A stretch of DNA of 64,000 bases from Hathewaya histolytica (GCF_901482605.1 NZ_LR590481.1:744001-808000), one strand, 5' to 3'; shown: positions 1 to 8,190, counted from the stretch's first letter. Notes: generated by a model from the letters alone, not told the origin. Numbers and translations are program-made.

Positions 1-181
1 ATTCTACATAGGATAATAGTATAAAGTATAGTCTAATGATTGGTAGAGTTTAAATTTCTAAATTTATTTTCGAAATCACATATAAATATATATTTAAATA
101 AGCCATTTTAATTTTATATTGATATTAATAGTAAAATCATCTAAATAACACCTTTTTGAGATAGCATTAAAGTGTAAATGA

Positions 182-237
182 ACATAGTCAATATACTTTT
201 AAAGTAAATATGACATTTTAAATAACAATGGCTATGT
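182..237 (+). promoter_or_regulatory. Inverted-repeat leader, copy 1
   Basis: The arms ACATAGTCA (182-190) and TGGCTATGT (229-237) can pair over 9 positions with one G-U pair. The element ends 33 nt before the ATG at 271, just upstream of the GAGGTG ribosome binding site. The same arrangement recurs at 885, 1347 and 1804. I infer an RNA hairpin in the 5' untranslated region, but a protein-binding site is not excluded. An AT-rich block near 10-30 (AATAGTATAAAG) resembles blocks upstream of the other copies and may be part of the promoter. Confidence 0.55.
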
Positions 238-270
238 AAACAATACTATTAAAAACCGAGGTGCATTTAG

Positions 271-645
271 ATGAAGTATGTTAGAAATATTGGAAAATCT
301 AAAGGAAAAGTGAGTTCTTATAATGGATATATGGCAGGAGATATAGTGCGTAGGCTGCAACATGAGCTTAATATTCAGTTTGGAAGAGGGATTGTAGAAG
401 ATGGTTTAGTAGGACCTCTAACTCTTAATGCATTAATTTTAGTTAAAAAAGGTGCAAGAGGTAATATAACAAAAATAATTCAAGAACTTTTAATGAACAA
501 AGGTTACTCTGTAGGTCCTTATGGTGCAGATGGAATTTTTGGTAATGCAACTTTTAATGGAATTTTAAAGTTTCAACGTGATAATGGCCTTTCTCAAGAT
601 GGTATAGTTGGAAATAACACTTGGAGAGCTTTATTAAAAATTTAG
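271..645 (+). CDS. Small peptidoglycan-binding protein
   Basis: This 124-residue protein has two tandem peptidoglycan_binding_1-type repeats, at roughly residues 25-65 and 66-123. The second contains GADGIFGNAT, FQRDNGLSQDG and GNNTWRAL, the usual D-G-x-G-x-x-T and fQ-x-x-x-G-L-x-x-D-G pattern. There is no signal peptide and no catalytic domain, so it looks like the free cell-wall-binding half of an amidase or endolysin. The start follows GAGGTG with an 8-nt gap. Although its product is unrelated to those of the next three genes, it shares their inverted-repeat leader and start context (GCATTTAGATGA), so it was probably assembled or regulated with them. A role on the spore or cell wall is inference. 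Confidence 0.85.
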   Translation: MKYVRNIGKSKGKVSSYNGYMAGDIVRRLQHELNIQFGRGIVEDGLVGPLTLNALILVKKGARGNITKIIQELLMNKGYSVGPYGADGIFGNATFNGILKFQRDNGLSQDGIVGNNTWRALLKI

Positions 646-664
646 GCAATTAGTTAATAAGGAA

Positions 665-690
665 ATGGGAGGTTATCCTCCCATTTTTTA
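665..690 (+). terminator. Rho-independent terminator
   Basis: Stem ATGGGAGG / CCTCCCAT with a 4-nt loop followed by a T run, 20 nt after the stop codon of the peptidoglycan-binding gene. Confidence 0.9.
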
Positions 691-884
691 TTAATATGTT
701 TTTCATGAAGATATAAAAAATAATAAAGAAAAAAGTATAATTTAGTAACATAATTGTATGTATAGTAATATGATGTAGTATAAGCATCAATTAATATAGT
801 TTAAATTTTTAAATATCTCTGCATTCTTAATATAAAAACTATCTAATAATCTAGTTGCAAAGCAATTTTATTAGATAAAATTAA

Positions 885-940
885 ACATAGTCATAGATGC
901 TTTTAAAGTAATGTGACATTTAAAATGATAGTGGCTATGT
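885..940 (+). promoter_or_regulatory. Inverted-repeat leader, copy 2
   Basis: The arms ACATAGTCA (885-893) and TGGCTATGT (932-940) are identical to copy 1, including the G-U pair. They end 33 nt before the ATG at 974, the same spacing as copy 1. The interior shares CTTTTAAAGTAA and TGACATT with copy 1. An upstream block ATATGATGTAGTATAAG (about 768-784) has counterparts before copies 3 and 4. Confidence 0.55.
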
Positions 941-973
941 AAACAAAAATATTAAAAATTGGGGTGCATTTAG

Positions 974-1153
974 ATGAGATATACTAGAGATTTTGATGAA
1001 TTTAAAGAGTTTGAAATAATTAAGGGTGAAGATTTTCAAGAGGTTAGAAGAGAAGATAGGAATCATAAAAAGCACAAAAGATGTGGAGATATAAAAATAA
1101 AAGCCAAATGTGTTAATGTGTTTCTTTGTCCTCAAAAAAAACATGATAAATAA
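974..1153 (+). CDS. Small Arg/Lys-rich Cys protein, family member 1
   Basis: Not recognised. The 59-residue product starts MRYTRDFDEFKEF, has a charged middle, and ends with a hydrophobic strand-like segment GDIKIKAKCVNVFLC before a short basic tail. The tail pattern G-[ND]-[IV]-x-I-x-A-x-x-V-x-V-x-x-C is shared with the proteins at 1431 and 1888, which supports a real gene family. The ribosome binding site GGGGTG lies 8 nt before the ATG. It has its own leader hairpin upstream and its own terminator downstream, so it is probably a monocistronic unit. No signal peptide or membrane segment is seen. Confidence 0.75.
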   Translation: MRYTRDFDEFKEFEIIKGEDFQEVRREDRNHKKHKRCGDIKIKAKCVNVFLCPQKKHDK

Positions 1154-1169
1154 TGTTTTTAGGTTTAAA

Positions 1170-1194
1170 GGAGCCCTTTAAAAGGGCTTCTTTC
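1170..1194 (+). terminator. Rho-independent terminator
   Basis: Stem AGCCCTTT / AAAGGGCT followed by TCTTTCT, just after the 974-1153 gene. The T tract is imperfect. Confidence 0.75.
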
Positions 1195-1346
1195 TAAAGC
1201 AGAGAAACTCAATATAAAATAAAAATAGAATTAATTTATATTGTAGAGGAACATTTTTATACTGCATTAATATAATGTAGTGTAGCTACAAAATGTAATT
1301 AAAATAATTTATCTTCCTTATAAATTTAAAGGGAGTTTATACAAGA

Positions 1347-1402
1347 ACATAGTCACAGACATCTAAAGCTATAGGATAAATACTATAAAATATTGACTAT
1401 GT
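1347..1402 (+). promoter_or_regulatory. Inverted-repeat leader, copy 3
   Basis: The arms ACATAGTCA (1347-1355) and TGACTATGT (1394-1402) are perfect complements. The G-U pair of copies 1 and 2 is an A-U pair here, so pairing is kept despite sequence change. The element ends 28 nt before the ATG at 1431. An upstream block AATATAATGTAGTGTAG (about 1269-1285) resembles one before copy 4. Confidence 0.6.
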
Positions 1403-1430
1403 AAAATATTAAAAAATGAGGTGCGTTTAG

Positions 1431-1607
1431 ATGAGTAGAGATTTTGAAAGATTTGAATCATTATGCGAAGAAGATAGAAATGATGATAGGGAAAGAAGTA
1501 GACGTAGACGTTCAAGAAGATGTGGAAATGTAGAAATCAAAGCTGAAACTGTAAATGTATTTGTGTGTGAGCATAACAGACATCATAGAGATAATGAAAG
1601 ATGCTAG
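1431..1607 (+). CDS. Small Arg-rich Cys protein, family member 2
   Basis: Not recognised. The 58-residue product starts MSRDFERFE, has an acidic then strongly Arg-rich middle (RERSRRRRSRRCG), and ends in the family segment GNVEIKAETVNVFVC plus a His/Arg tail ending in Cys. It is closest to the gene at 1888 (shared MSRD-ER-E start, RSRR block, ERC end). The ribosome binding site is GAGGTG, 8 nt before the ATG. It has a dedicated leader and terminator. The alternation of acidic and Arg-rich segments might suit a nucleic-acid- or coat-associated role, but that is a guess. Confidence 0.78.
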   Translation: MSRDFERFESLCEEDRNDDRERSRRRRSRRCGNVEIKAETVNVFVCEHNRHHRDNERC

Positions 1608-1622
1608 TTTATTAATTTTAAG

Positions 1623-1650
1623 AGAAGTCCTTTAAAAGGACTTCTTTTTA
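1623..1650 (+). terminator. Rho-independent terminator
   Basis: Stem AGAAGTCCTTT / AAAGGACTTCT followed by a T run. It is nearly identical to the terminator at 2089, consistent with duplication of the whole transcription unit. Confidence 0.9.
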
Positions 1651-1803
1651 GTTTGCTTTAAAGCTAGAATAAAATTAATTCATATTTTTATGAACTAATT
1701 TTATTCTACAGTAATATAGTGTAGTGTAAGTAAAAATATAATTAAAATAAACTACTCTATTTTTTAGAATTCTAAATTTATATGATTAAAATAAATTTAT
1801 ACG

Positions 1804-1858
1804 AATAGCATATCTATGGACACCTATAAAAAGGAATATATCCATAAATATTTGCTAT
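1804..1858 (+). promoter_or_regulatory. Inverted-repeat leader, copy 4
   Basis: The outer arms ATAGCA (1805-1810) and TGCTAT (1853-1858) occupy the same place as in copies 1-3 but differ in sequence while remaining complementary. An inner pair TATGGA (1815-1820) / TCCATA (1841-1846) extends the stem. The element ends 29 nt before the ATG at 1888. Changed sequence with kept pairing is the best evidence that the structure, not the sequence, is selected. Confidence 0.6.
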
Positions 1859-1887
1859 ATAAAATATAAAAAATGAGGTGCAGTTGG

Positions 1888-2073
1888 ATGAGTAGAGATT
1901 GTGAAAGAATTGAATTATTCTGTTGTGAAGATGATAGAAGAGATGATATTGAGTGTGATGATAGAGAAAGAAGTAGTCGCAGGCGTTCAAGAAGGCATGG
2001 GAATGTAGTGATTAGAGCTAAAAACGTAGAAGTAATTACATGTCCAAGTGGAAGAAATAGAGAAAGATGCTAG
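1888..2073 (+). CDS. Small Arg-rich Cys protein, family member 3
   Basis: Not recognised. The 61-residue product starts MSRDCERIE, contains acidic (DDRRDDIECDD) and Arg-rich (RSSRRRSRRHG) blocks, and ends with the family segment GNVVIRAKNVEVITC. An in-frame ATG at 1873 would add five residues, but it lies upstream of the GAGGTG ribosome binding site. The paralogue at 1431 starts at the position equivalent to 1888, so 1888 is chosen. It has its own leader and terminator, as in the preceding units. Confidence 0.78.
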   Translation: MSRDCERIELFCCEDDRRDDIECDDRERSSRRRSRRHGNVVIRAKNVEVITCPSGRNRERC

Positions 2074-2088
2074 TTTTAAAATATTAAG

Positions 2089-2116
2089 AGAAGTCCTTTG
2101 AAAGGACTTCTTTTTT
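2089..2116 (+). terminator. Rho-independent terminator
   Basis: Stem AGAAGTCCTTT / AAAGGACTTCT with a T6 tail, after the 1888-2073 gene. Confidence 0.9.
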
Positions 2117-2229
2117 GCTTATTTAAATTGTATTAATAAAAGTTTTAAATAAGTATATATGTAAGCTTTACTTATACGGAAATTTAAGGTAATATATTAA
2201 TATACAAATATTTCTATAGGAGGGGTATA

Positions 2230-2412
2230 ATGAAGAAGAAATATTATAAAAGTTGTATATTTTGGATTTACATAGCTCTAATTATGTGTACTGCTTTAAT
2301 ATTTATTGATGGCATAAGTAAATATAGAAATGTTAGTGAAATTTATAATTACGGGGATACCTATAATAATAGAACCTTAGATCAAGTGATATCCCTAATA
2401 TTAGAAGCATAA
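2230..2412 (+). CDS. Small single-pass membrane protein
   Basis: Not recognised. The 60-residue product begins MKKKYYKSC, then has one hydrophobic segment at about residues 10-28 (FWIYIALIMCTALIFIDGI) and a polar tail. The basic N-terminus suggests N-in/C-out topology. A strong AGGAGGGG ribosome binding site precedes the ATG. It stands alone between two terminators. Function unknown; it could be a small regulatory or toxin-like membrane peptide, with nothing to support either. Confidence 0.6.
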   Translation: MKKKYYKSCIFWIYIALIMCTALIFIDGISKYRNVSEIYNYGDTYNNRTLDQVISLILEA

Positions 2413-2501
2413 TTATTTAACGGAATTATTATTTAAATTATTTAATTTACCCTTATATAACTAATAGAAGTATATATAATTAATATAAAAGTTTAATATA
2501 A

Positions 2502-2545
2502 AATAAAAACAATCTAGATTACATTTAGTCTAGATTGTTTTTATT
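2502..2545 (+). terminator. Rho-independent terminator
   Basis: The 17-nt arms AATAAAAACAATCTAGA / TCTAGATTGTTTTTATT give a long stem that ends in a T-rich run on either strand. Confidence 0.8.
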
Positions 2546-2645
2546 TTAGGATAAAAAAGATATACTATACTAAAATGCACTAATTAAATAAGATTTACAA
2601 TTAAGAGAAAAATATAAATTAAAATAGACTTAAAGGAGAAAATTA

Positions 2646-3098
2646 ATGAAAATATTAATAGATGCAGATGCTTGTCCTTCAAGGCATATTATAGAGAAAG
2701 TAGCAAGGGAGAATAATCTAAAACTTATATTTTATTGTAGTTTAAATAGCATAGTATCCTGTGATTATGGTGAAGTTGTGTGTGTGGATAGCGGTTTTCA
2801 GGCTGTAGATATGAAGATTGCAAATGAACTAGAGTCTTTTGATATAGTAGTTAGCCAGGACTATGGAGTTGCAGCTATAGTTCTTTCAAAAAATGCTTAT
2901 GCAATAAATCCAAAAGGTTACATATATACATCAGAAAATATAGATTCTATGCTTATGCAAAAGCATATTTCCCATAAAATAAGGAGAGGAGGGGGAAAGG
3001 TCTCTAATGCTAAAAAACGTAAAATTGAAGATGATGATAGGTTATTAAAGAATCTTTATAAGTTAATAAGTTATGATATTAATAAAAATAATAAATAA
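2646..3098 (+). CDS. UPF0178 (YaiI/YqxD) family protein
   Basis: The 150-residue protein is the usual size for the DUF188/UPF0178 family, whose biochemical function is unproven (a PIN-like nuclease fold has been suggested). It shows the family start MKILIDADACP, the segment ESFDIVVSQDYGVAAIVLSK at about residues 65-84 with the conserved D-x-G-x-A, and a basic RRGGGK-x-x-N-x-x-K-R stretch near residue 117. The ATG follows AAAGGAG. It is cytoplasmic, single-gene, with no evident operon partner. Confidence 0.9.
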   Translation: MKILIDADACPSRHIIEKVARENNLKLIFYCSLNSIVSCDYGEVVCVDSGFQAVDMKIANELESFDIVVSQDYGVAAIVLSKNAYAINPKGYIYTSENIDSMLMQKHISHKIRRGGGKVSNAKKRKIEDDDRLLKNLYKLISYDINKNNK

Positions 3099-3177
3099 AG
3101 TATAAAAAGAGTTGTACCATAATATGTAAATATAGTATAATATTAATATACAAATTTTTACATAGGGGGCCAATGCA

Positions 3178-4314
3178 ATGAACGAATTGATTATTACTTT
3201 TAAAGAAAACTATTACTTAGAAAATGGTGAAAAATCTATTGGCATCTTTGTTAATTCTTCAGAAAAAGAAGATTTATTATATAAATTTTTAGTTGGTCAT
3301 AATGGTATGTGGAAAATTATAAAGGATTTCACTGAAGAGAAATTTACCTTATGGGATGAGAAAGAAGAAGGCAATTATATCATTATGATTCAGGCTAAAA
3401 GGAGGGAAAGTAGCAAACCCTTTGATTATGTAGCCCGTATGGAATATATAATAAAACATCAGGAAATTGATGAAGATGATAATAAAGGACTAAATAAAAC
3501 CTTAGAGTATTTCAATAATTTTATAGATAATAAAAAAAATAAAGAAGTGAAATTAAACAATATAGAGTCTAATGATATAAAAGAGGAAGAATTGAACCTA
3601 GAAGGTGATGAAAATGTTCAAAGTCTAGTTATAGAAGAGAGTGGTAATGAAATAGAAAGTTTAGCTAATATGGAAGTTGCGGCTGATACGAATTTCTCAG
3701 AAGGTAACACAGAATTAATTAAACATGTATTAGTCTATCCTAAAGATAAACATTTTATGGATGAAGAAATAGTTTTCAACATTTTAACAGAGAATATTGA
3801 AAACGTACTAGTTAAATATAAGATATATATAGATGAAAACTTGGTGGAAGAAATTGAATATTGTCAGGATAAAAATTTCTCTTTTTTTCCAAGATGCATA
3901 GGAACTTATAGGTTTGAATTTTATGCAAAACATATGAATAGTAATAAAAAGTTTGATGAGGTTAGGGAACACGTAATTGATGTACAGTATTCTAGGCCTA
4001 TAGAATCAGTAGAAATAAAATGTGATAAAAATTATATTCGTTGTAATGAGGATGCTACATTTACAGCTACATCTGTTGGAGGAAAGAATGTACTATATGA
4101 ATTTTATATACTAATGGAAAATAGATGGGAGCTTGCACAAAGGTATAGTAAAAAAAGTTATTATACTATGATGCCCTTTAAAAAAGGGGAATATATAATT
4201 CTTGTTTTAGCTAAAAGTTTTCATAAAAATGTTGAGTATGAAAACTATGGTTTATATAAATTCAATTCAAAACCTGGCAAGGAACTGGTGGTACAAAGCT
4301 ATGCCTTTGTATAA
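3178..4314 (+). CDS. Triple-tyrosine-motif (Y_Y_Y) domain protein
   Basis: The 378-residue protein has repeated all-beta modules resembling the Y_Y_Y fold: residues about 1-95 (ending GNYIIMIQAKR), then after an acidic Glu/Asn-rich linker (about 100-180) further modules ending GTYRFEFYAK (about 250) and GEYIILVLAKS (about 345). Such domains usually sense ligands or bridge proteins in two-component regulators; here there is no kinase, membrane or DNA-binding part and no signal peptide, so it is a stand-alone cytoplasmic protein. The start follows a GGGGG ribosome binding site. Specific role unknown. Confidence 0.72.
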   Translation: MNELIITFKENYYLENGEKSIGIFVNSSEKEDLLYKFLVGHNGMWKIIKDFTEEKFTLWDEKEEGNYIIMIQAKRRESSKPFDYVARMEYIIKHQEIDEDDNKGLNKTLEYFNNFIDNKKNKEVKLNNIESNDIKEEELNLEGDENVQSLVIEESGNEIESLANMEVAADTNFSEGNTELIKHVLVYPKDKHFMDEEIVFNILTENIENVLVKYKIYIDENLVEEIEYCQDKNFSFFPRCIGTYRFEFYAKHMNSNKKFDEVREHVIDVQYSRPIESVEIKCDKNYIRCNEDATFTATSVGGKNVLYEFYILMENRWELAQRYSKKSYYTMMPFKKGEYIILVLAKSFHKNVEYENYGLYKFNSKPGKELVVQSYAFV

Positions 4315-4428
4315 GAATTATTATTGCATAATAGAATAGTTTTAATACTAAATCTCTCTTTTCAAATAGTACATTTCATATAATTTGGTATAATAAGTAG
4401 TACAGTATATATTAAAAGGAGAGAATTT

Positions 4429-5145
4429 ATGGAAAGATTAGATAAAATACTAGCTAACCTAGGATATGGAACTAGAAAAGAAGTTAAAAGTTTAGTTAAA
4501 AGAGGAGAAGTAAAGGTTAATGATGAGGTAGTTAAGGATAGTAGCATAAAAGTTGATCCTGAAAAGGACAAGATTTTAGTAAACGAAGAAGAAATTATGT
4601 ATAGAGAATTTATATATATTATGATGAATAAGCCTCAAGGAGTAGTATCTGCTACTTTTGATAACCATGATGAGACAGTTATAGACTTAATAGATCAAGA
4701 ATATAGAGTGTTTGAACCATTTCCTGTAGGTAGATTAGATAAGGATACAGTAGGATTATTATTTCTAACCAATGATGGAGAATTAAATCACAAACTAATA
4801 GCACCTAAAAATCATGTAGATAAGGTTTATTTTGCTCAAATAGATAAAGAGGTAGAAGCTAGTGATATTGCTGCATTTGAAAAGGGAATAACTTTAGATG
4901 ATGGTTATAATTGTATGCCTGCAAAATTAGAAATTCTAGAATCTTCTCCTAATGGTTCTAATGTTTTAGTTACTATACAAGAGGGGAAATTCCATCAAGT
5001 AAAGAGAATGTTTCAAAGTAGGGGCAAGGAAGTTGTGTATTTAAAAAGAAACAGTTTTGGACCTCTTAGTTTGGATGAAAATTTAGAAGAAGGTACTTAT
5101 AGAGAACTTACAGAAGAAGAAGTAAAACTATTAAAGAATATTTAA
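4429..5145 (+). CDS. rRNA pseudouridine synthase, RsuA/RluB family
   Basis: The 238-residue enzyme converts a uridine in ribosomal RNA to pseudouridine. It has an N-terminal S4 RNA-binding domain (residues 1-50, MERLDKILANLGYGTRKEVK) and a catalytic domain with the motif PVGRLDKDTVGLLFLTNDG (about 101-119), in which the Asp of RLD is the nucleophile. The KFHQVKRM segment near residue 187 is also typical. Size and the short S4 arm fit RsuA (16S U516), but RluB-type specificity cannot be excluded. The ATG follows AAAGGAGAG. It is followed by a long gap holding a candidate sRNA. Confidence 0.93.
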   Translation: MERLDKILANLGYGTRKEVKSLVKRGEVKVNDEVVKDSSIKVDPEKDKILVNEEEIMYREFIYIMMNKPQGVVSATFDNHDETVIDLIDQEYRVFEPFPVGRLDKDTVGLLFLTNDGELNHKLIAPKNHVDKVYFAQIDKEVEASDIAAFEKGITLDDGYNCMPAKLEILESSPNGSNVLVTIQEGKFHQVKRMFQSRGKEVVYLKRNSFGPLSLDENLEEGTYRELTEEEVKLLKNI

Positions 5146-5359
5146 GATATTATAATATTATTATAAAAAAGTGGAACTTTATAGTAAAATATTAAAGCGA
5201 ATTTTCAGAGTAAAAAGGTATTTTAACATATGGAATTTAATGCAATACACAATTAAAAGGGTGAAATATTAAACTTGCAAAATAATATTGAATTTTTTAA
5301 AAATATATAATATAAAGTCAGTCTTAACAAATATTTAACAAGAAATCTTAATAAAACTA

Positions 5360-5388
5360 TTGAATTAAATTGAAATTTTTAATATAAT
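5360..5388 (+). promoter_or_regulatory. Sigma-A-type promoter of candidate sRNA
   Basis: TTGAAT (5360-5365), a 17-nt spacer and TATAAT (5383-5388). The predicted start is near 5395. No open reading frame follows, which points to a non-coding transcript. The 200 bases before this (5146-5359) show no gene or clear element. Confidence 0.75.
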
Positions 5389-5394
5389 GATTAT

Positions 5395-5535
5395 GCAAGA
5401 AAGAAAACAACCCCCTTTTGTTATTAATAACAACCCATCCCCTAATGTTATTAATGTAAAAAATATGTCGAAACCCCTAAAATAATCGACATTGAAATTA
5501 ACGCATCATTATGATGCGTTAATTTTTTATTTTTT
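5395..5535 (+). ncRNA. Candidate C-rich trans-acting small RNA
   Basis: A roughly 140-nt transcript is predicted from a good promoter to a strong terminator, with no coding potential. It shows an unpaired CCCCC TTTT stretch (5411-5419), the palindrome TTGTTATTAATAACAA (5418-5433), CCCATCCCC (5434-5442), and a hairpin with arms ATGTCGA (5465-5471) and TCGACAT (5486-5492) whose loop carries ACCCCTAAA. It ends in a 14-bp stem (5496-5509 / 5511-5524) plus T run. Exposed C-rich patches that can pair with the GGGG of ribosome binding sites are the hallmark of regulatory sRNAs such as RsaE/RoxS. The class assignment is inference, as I do not recognise this RNA. Confidence 0.65.
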
Positions 5536-5727
5536 GAGAAATTAAATATATATTCTTTAAATAGTTTTGGATAAAATTTTTCAAAAAATGAAATAATAAA
5601 TAATAGTTAAATATAGTTTATAATATGTATGATATAATCTATTTAGATTATATTTATACATAAAGGAAATTATTTAGAGATTATAAAACATATAGAATTA
5701 TATATAAGCCTCAAAAGGGGAAAGGAA

Positions 5728-7959
5728 GTGTTAGGTTTGGATAATAGTATAAGAGAGATTTTAATTAGTTTTATGACAGAAAAGGCATATAAGCCTATGA
5801 CCATAAAGGAACTTGCAAAGATTTTTAATATCTCTAAAAGGGATATGAAAGATTTTGAGAAGCTTTTAGGATATATGGAGGAAGATGGACAGATTATTAA
5901 GACACATACAGAGTATTATGGTATACCAGAGAGAATGGGCTTTATGCAAGGTACATTCCAAGGACATTCTAAGGGCTTTGGATTTGTAATTATTGAAGGT
6001 GAAGAAAAGGATGTATTTATCCCTATAAATGCTGTTAATGGTGCTATGAACGGTGATAAGGTTCTTGTATCTATCTTTAAAGAGGAGCAAAAAGGGAGGA
6101 AAAGAGAGGGAGAAATATATAAAATTCTCAAACGTGAAAACACAGTAGTTATAGGATCTTTCCAAGATAGCAAGAATTTTGGGTTTGTGGTTCCAGAAGA
6201 TGCAAGAATCCACCAAGATATATTTATAGCTAAAGAAAAGACAAAGGGTGCGACAGATGGGCAAATAGTAGTAGCTGAAATTACAAAATGGCCTGATCAA
6301 AATAGAAGAAGCCCTGAAGGTAAGGTAATAGAGATATTAGGTAACAAAGGTGATAAAGGTATTGATATTCTAACTATTATAAGAAAACACAAATTACCAG
6401 AAAAGTTTTCTCCAAAAGTAGAGGAATATGCAGCTAACATTGAAGATAAAATACCAGAAGAGGAATATGAGAAAAGAAGAGACTTAAGAGATATTCTTAT
6501 GGTAACTATTGATGGAGAGGATGCAAAAGACTTAGATGATGCTGTATCCATAGAAAGATTAGAAAATGGGAACTATCTTCTAGGAGTTCACATAGCAGAC
6601 GTATCTCACTATGTAAGAGATAAAAATGTACTTGATAAAGAAGCTCTTAAAAGAGGGACATCTGTTTATTTAATTGATAGAGTAGTGCCTATGCTACCTA
6701 AAAAATTATCTAATGGAGTTTGTAGTTTAAATCCAAGAGTAGATAGATTAGCTTTAACTTGTATGATGGAGATAGATGATAAAGGGAAAGTTGTATCTCA
6801 TGAAGTTTTTGAAAGTATTATAAAAACCAATGAAAGAATGACTTATACAGATGTTACAAAAATTTTAAGAGACAATGATGAAGAATTAATTAAAAAATAT
6901 GATTATCTATATGATTCATTTAAAGCTATGGGCAAATTGTTTGAAATCTTAAATAGAAAGAGAACAGAAAGAGGAAGTATAGACTTTGATTTTGAAGAAT
7001 GTAAAATCATATTAGATGAAATTGGTAGACCTGTAGATGTAAAACCTTACGAAAGAGCTATTGCAAATAGAATTATAGAAGAATTTATGTTAGTTTGTAA
7101 TGAAACCATAGCAGAGTATATGTACTGGACTAAGATGCCATTTGTGTATAGAATTCACGAAGATCCAGATGAAGAAAAGTTAGCTCATTTTAGTGAATTT
7201 GTTTATAATTTAGGATACACATTAAAACGTGGACAAAAAATATATCCAAGAGCTCTTCAAGAGATTCTAGAAGAAGTTAAAGGTAAAAGAGAAGAAGTAG
7301 TAGTAAGTACCCTTATGTTAAGATCTATGATGAAGGCTAAGTATTCTCCTGAATGCATAGGACACTTTGGTCTAGCAGCAAGATATTACTGCCACTTTAC
7401 TTCACCTATAAGAAGATATCCAGATTTAATGATTCATAGAATAATTAAAGAATATATAAATGGAAAAATAGATGAAAAGAGAATGAATAGATTAAGAACC
7501 GAAGTTGGTGAAGCAGCGCTTCAATCTTCAACTAGAGAAAGAGCAGCTATGGAAGTTGAAAGAGAAGTAGATGATCTAAAGAAAGCTGAATATATGAGTT
7601 ATAGAATAGGAAAAGAGTTTGAAGGTATAGTATCTTCTGTTACAAACTTTGGAATGTTTGTAGAACTTCCTAATACTATAGAAGGCTTAGTCCATATAAC
7701 TGACTTAAATGACGACTACTATGTGTTTGATGATCAACATTTATGTCTAATTGGAGAACATACTAAAAAGATGTATAAATTAGGTGATCCAGTAAAAATA
7801 GTAGTAAGTAGAGTGAGCCTTGATACTCATGAAATTTATTTTGAACTTTTAAATGAAGAAGAAGAAAAAGCTATGGATGTAGTTCCAAGTGATGAGGATG
7901 TTGAAAAAGTTCAAAAAGCTATAAAGAGTTTAAAATCAGAAGATGAAATATACTCATAA
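5728..7959 (+). CDS. rnr: Ribonuclease R
   Basis: The 743-residue 3'-to-5' exoribonuclease degrades structured RNA and, with SmpB-tmRNA, removes mRNA from stalled ribosomes. Domains in order: winged helix (about 1-75), two cold-shock OB domains (about 70-220, including GFGFVIIEGEEKDVFI), RNB catalytic domain (about 240-590; DGEDAKDLDDAVS carries the metal-binding aspartates, and RYYCHFTSPIRRYPDL is typical), and an S1 domain (about 625-705). The start is a GTG after AAAAGGGGAAAGG; a TTG nine bases later is an alternative. Further on this strand lie smpB and ssrA, as in other clostridia, but here about 3.7 kb of other genes intervene. Confidence 0.96.
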   Translation: MLGLDNSIREILISFMTEKAYKPMTIKELAKIFNISKRDMKDFEKLLGYMEEDGQIIKTHTEYYGIPERMGFMQGTFQGHSKGFGFVIIEGEEKDVFIPINAVNGAMNGDKVLVSIFKEEQKGRKREGEIYKILKRENTVVIGSFQDSKNFGFVVPEDARIHQDIFIAKEKTKGATDGQIVVAEITKWPDQNRRSPEGKVIEILGNKGDKGIDILTIIRKHKLPEKFSPKVEEYAANIEDKIPEEEYEKRRDLRDILMVTIDGEDAKDLDDAVSIERLENGNYLLGVHIADVSHYVRDKNVLDKEALKRGTSVYLIDRVVPMLPKKLSNGVCSLNPRVDRLALTCMMEIDDKGKVVSHEVFESIIKTNERMTYTDVTKILRDNDEELIKKYDYLYDSFKAMGKLFEILNRKRTERGSIDFDFEECKIILDEIGRPVDVKPYERAIANRIIEEFMLVCNETIAEYMYWTKMPFVYRIHEDPDEEKLAHFSEFVYNLGYTLKRGQKIYPRALQEILEEVKGKREEVVVSTLMLRSMMKAKYSPECIGHFGLAARYYCHFTSPIRRYPDLMIHRIIKEYINGKIDEKRMNRLRTEVGEAALQSSTRERAAMEVEREVDDLKKAEYMSYRIGKEFEGIVSSVTNFGMFVELPNTIEGLVHITDLNDDYYVFDDQHLCLIGEHTKKMYKLGDPVKIVVSRVSLDTHEIYFELLNEEEEKAMDVVPSDEDVEKVQKAIKSLKSEDEIYS

Positions 7960-7997
7960 AATTATATTATAAAGTTAAATTTTAAATATAAAACTAT

Positions 7998-8033
7998 AAA
8001 AAATGGTGTAGCGTAGTCTATGCCATTTTTTAT
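7998..8033 (+). terminator. Rho-independent terminator
   Basis: Stem AAAAATGG / CCATTTTTT, with inner TAG/CTA pairing, after rnr. Confidence 0.8.
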
Positions 8034-8190
8034 AGAAAATATCTAAAATATCTATTGTTTATATGGAAATATATAAGGACTATAAAATATATAAGTGTAG
8101 CCTTTTTATTAGTAGTATAATAATATACAATTATTTACGTAAGATTACTATAACAAAAATATGTTAAGATACAATTATTAGGAGGATTCT

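Noticed and set aside
182-1858. The repeated leader elements as a CRISPR or CRISPR-like array
   Set aside because: Units are 460-700 bp apart, each contains a gene, and the repeats are inverted arms with variable interiors rather than direct repeats with unique spacers.
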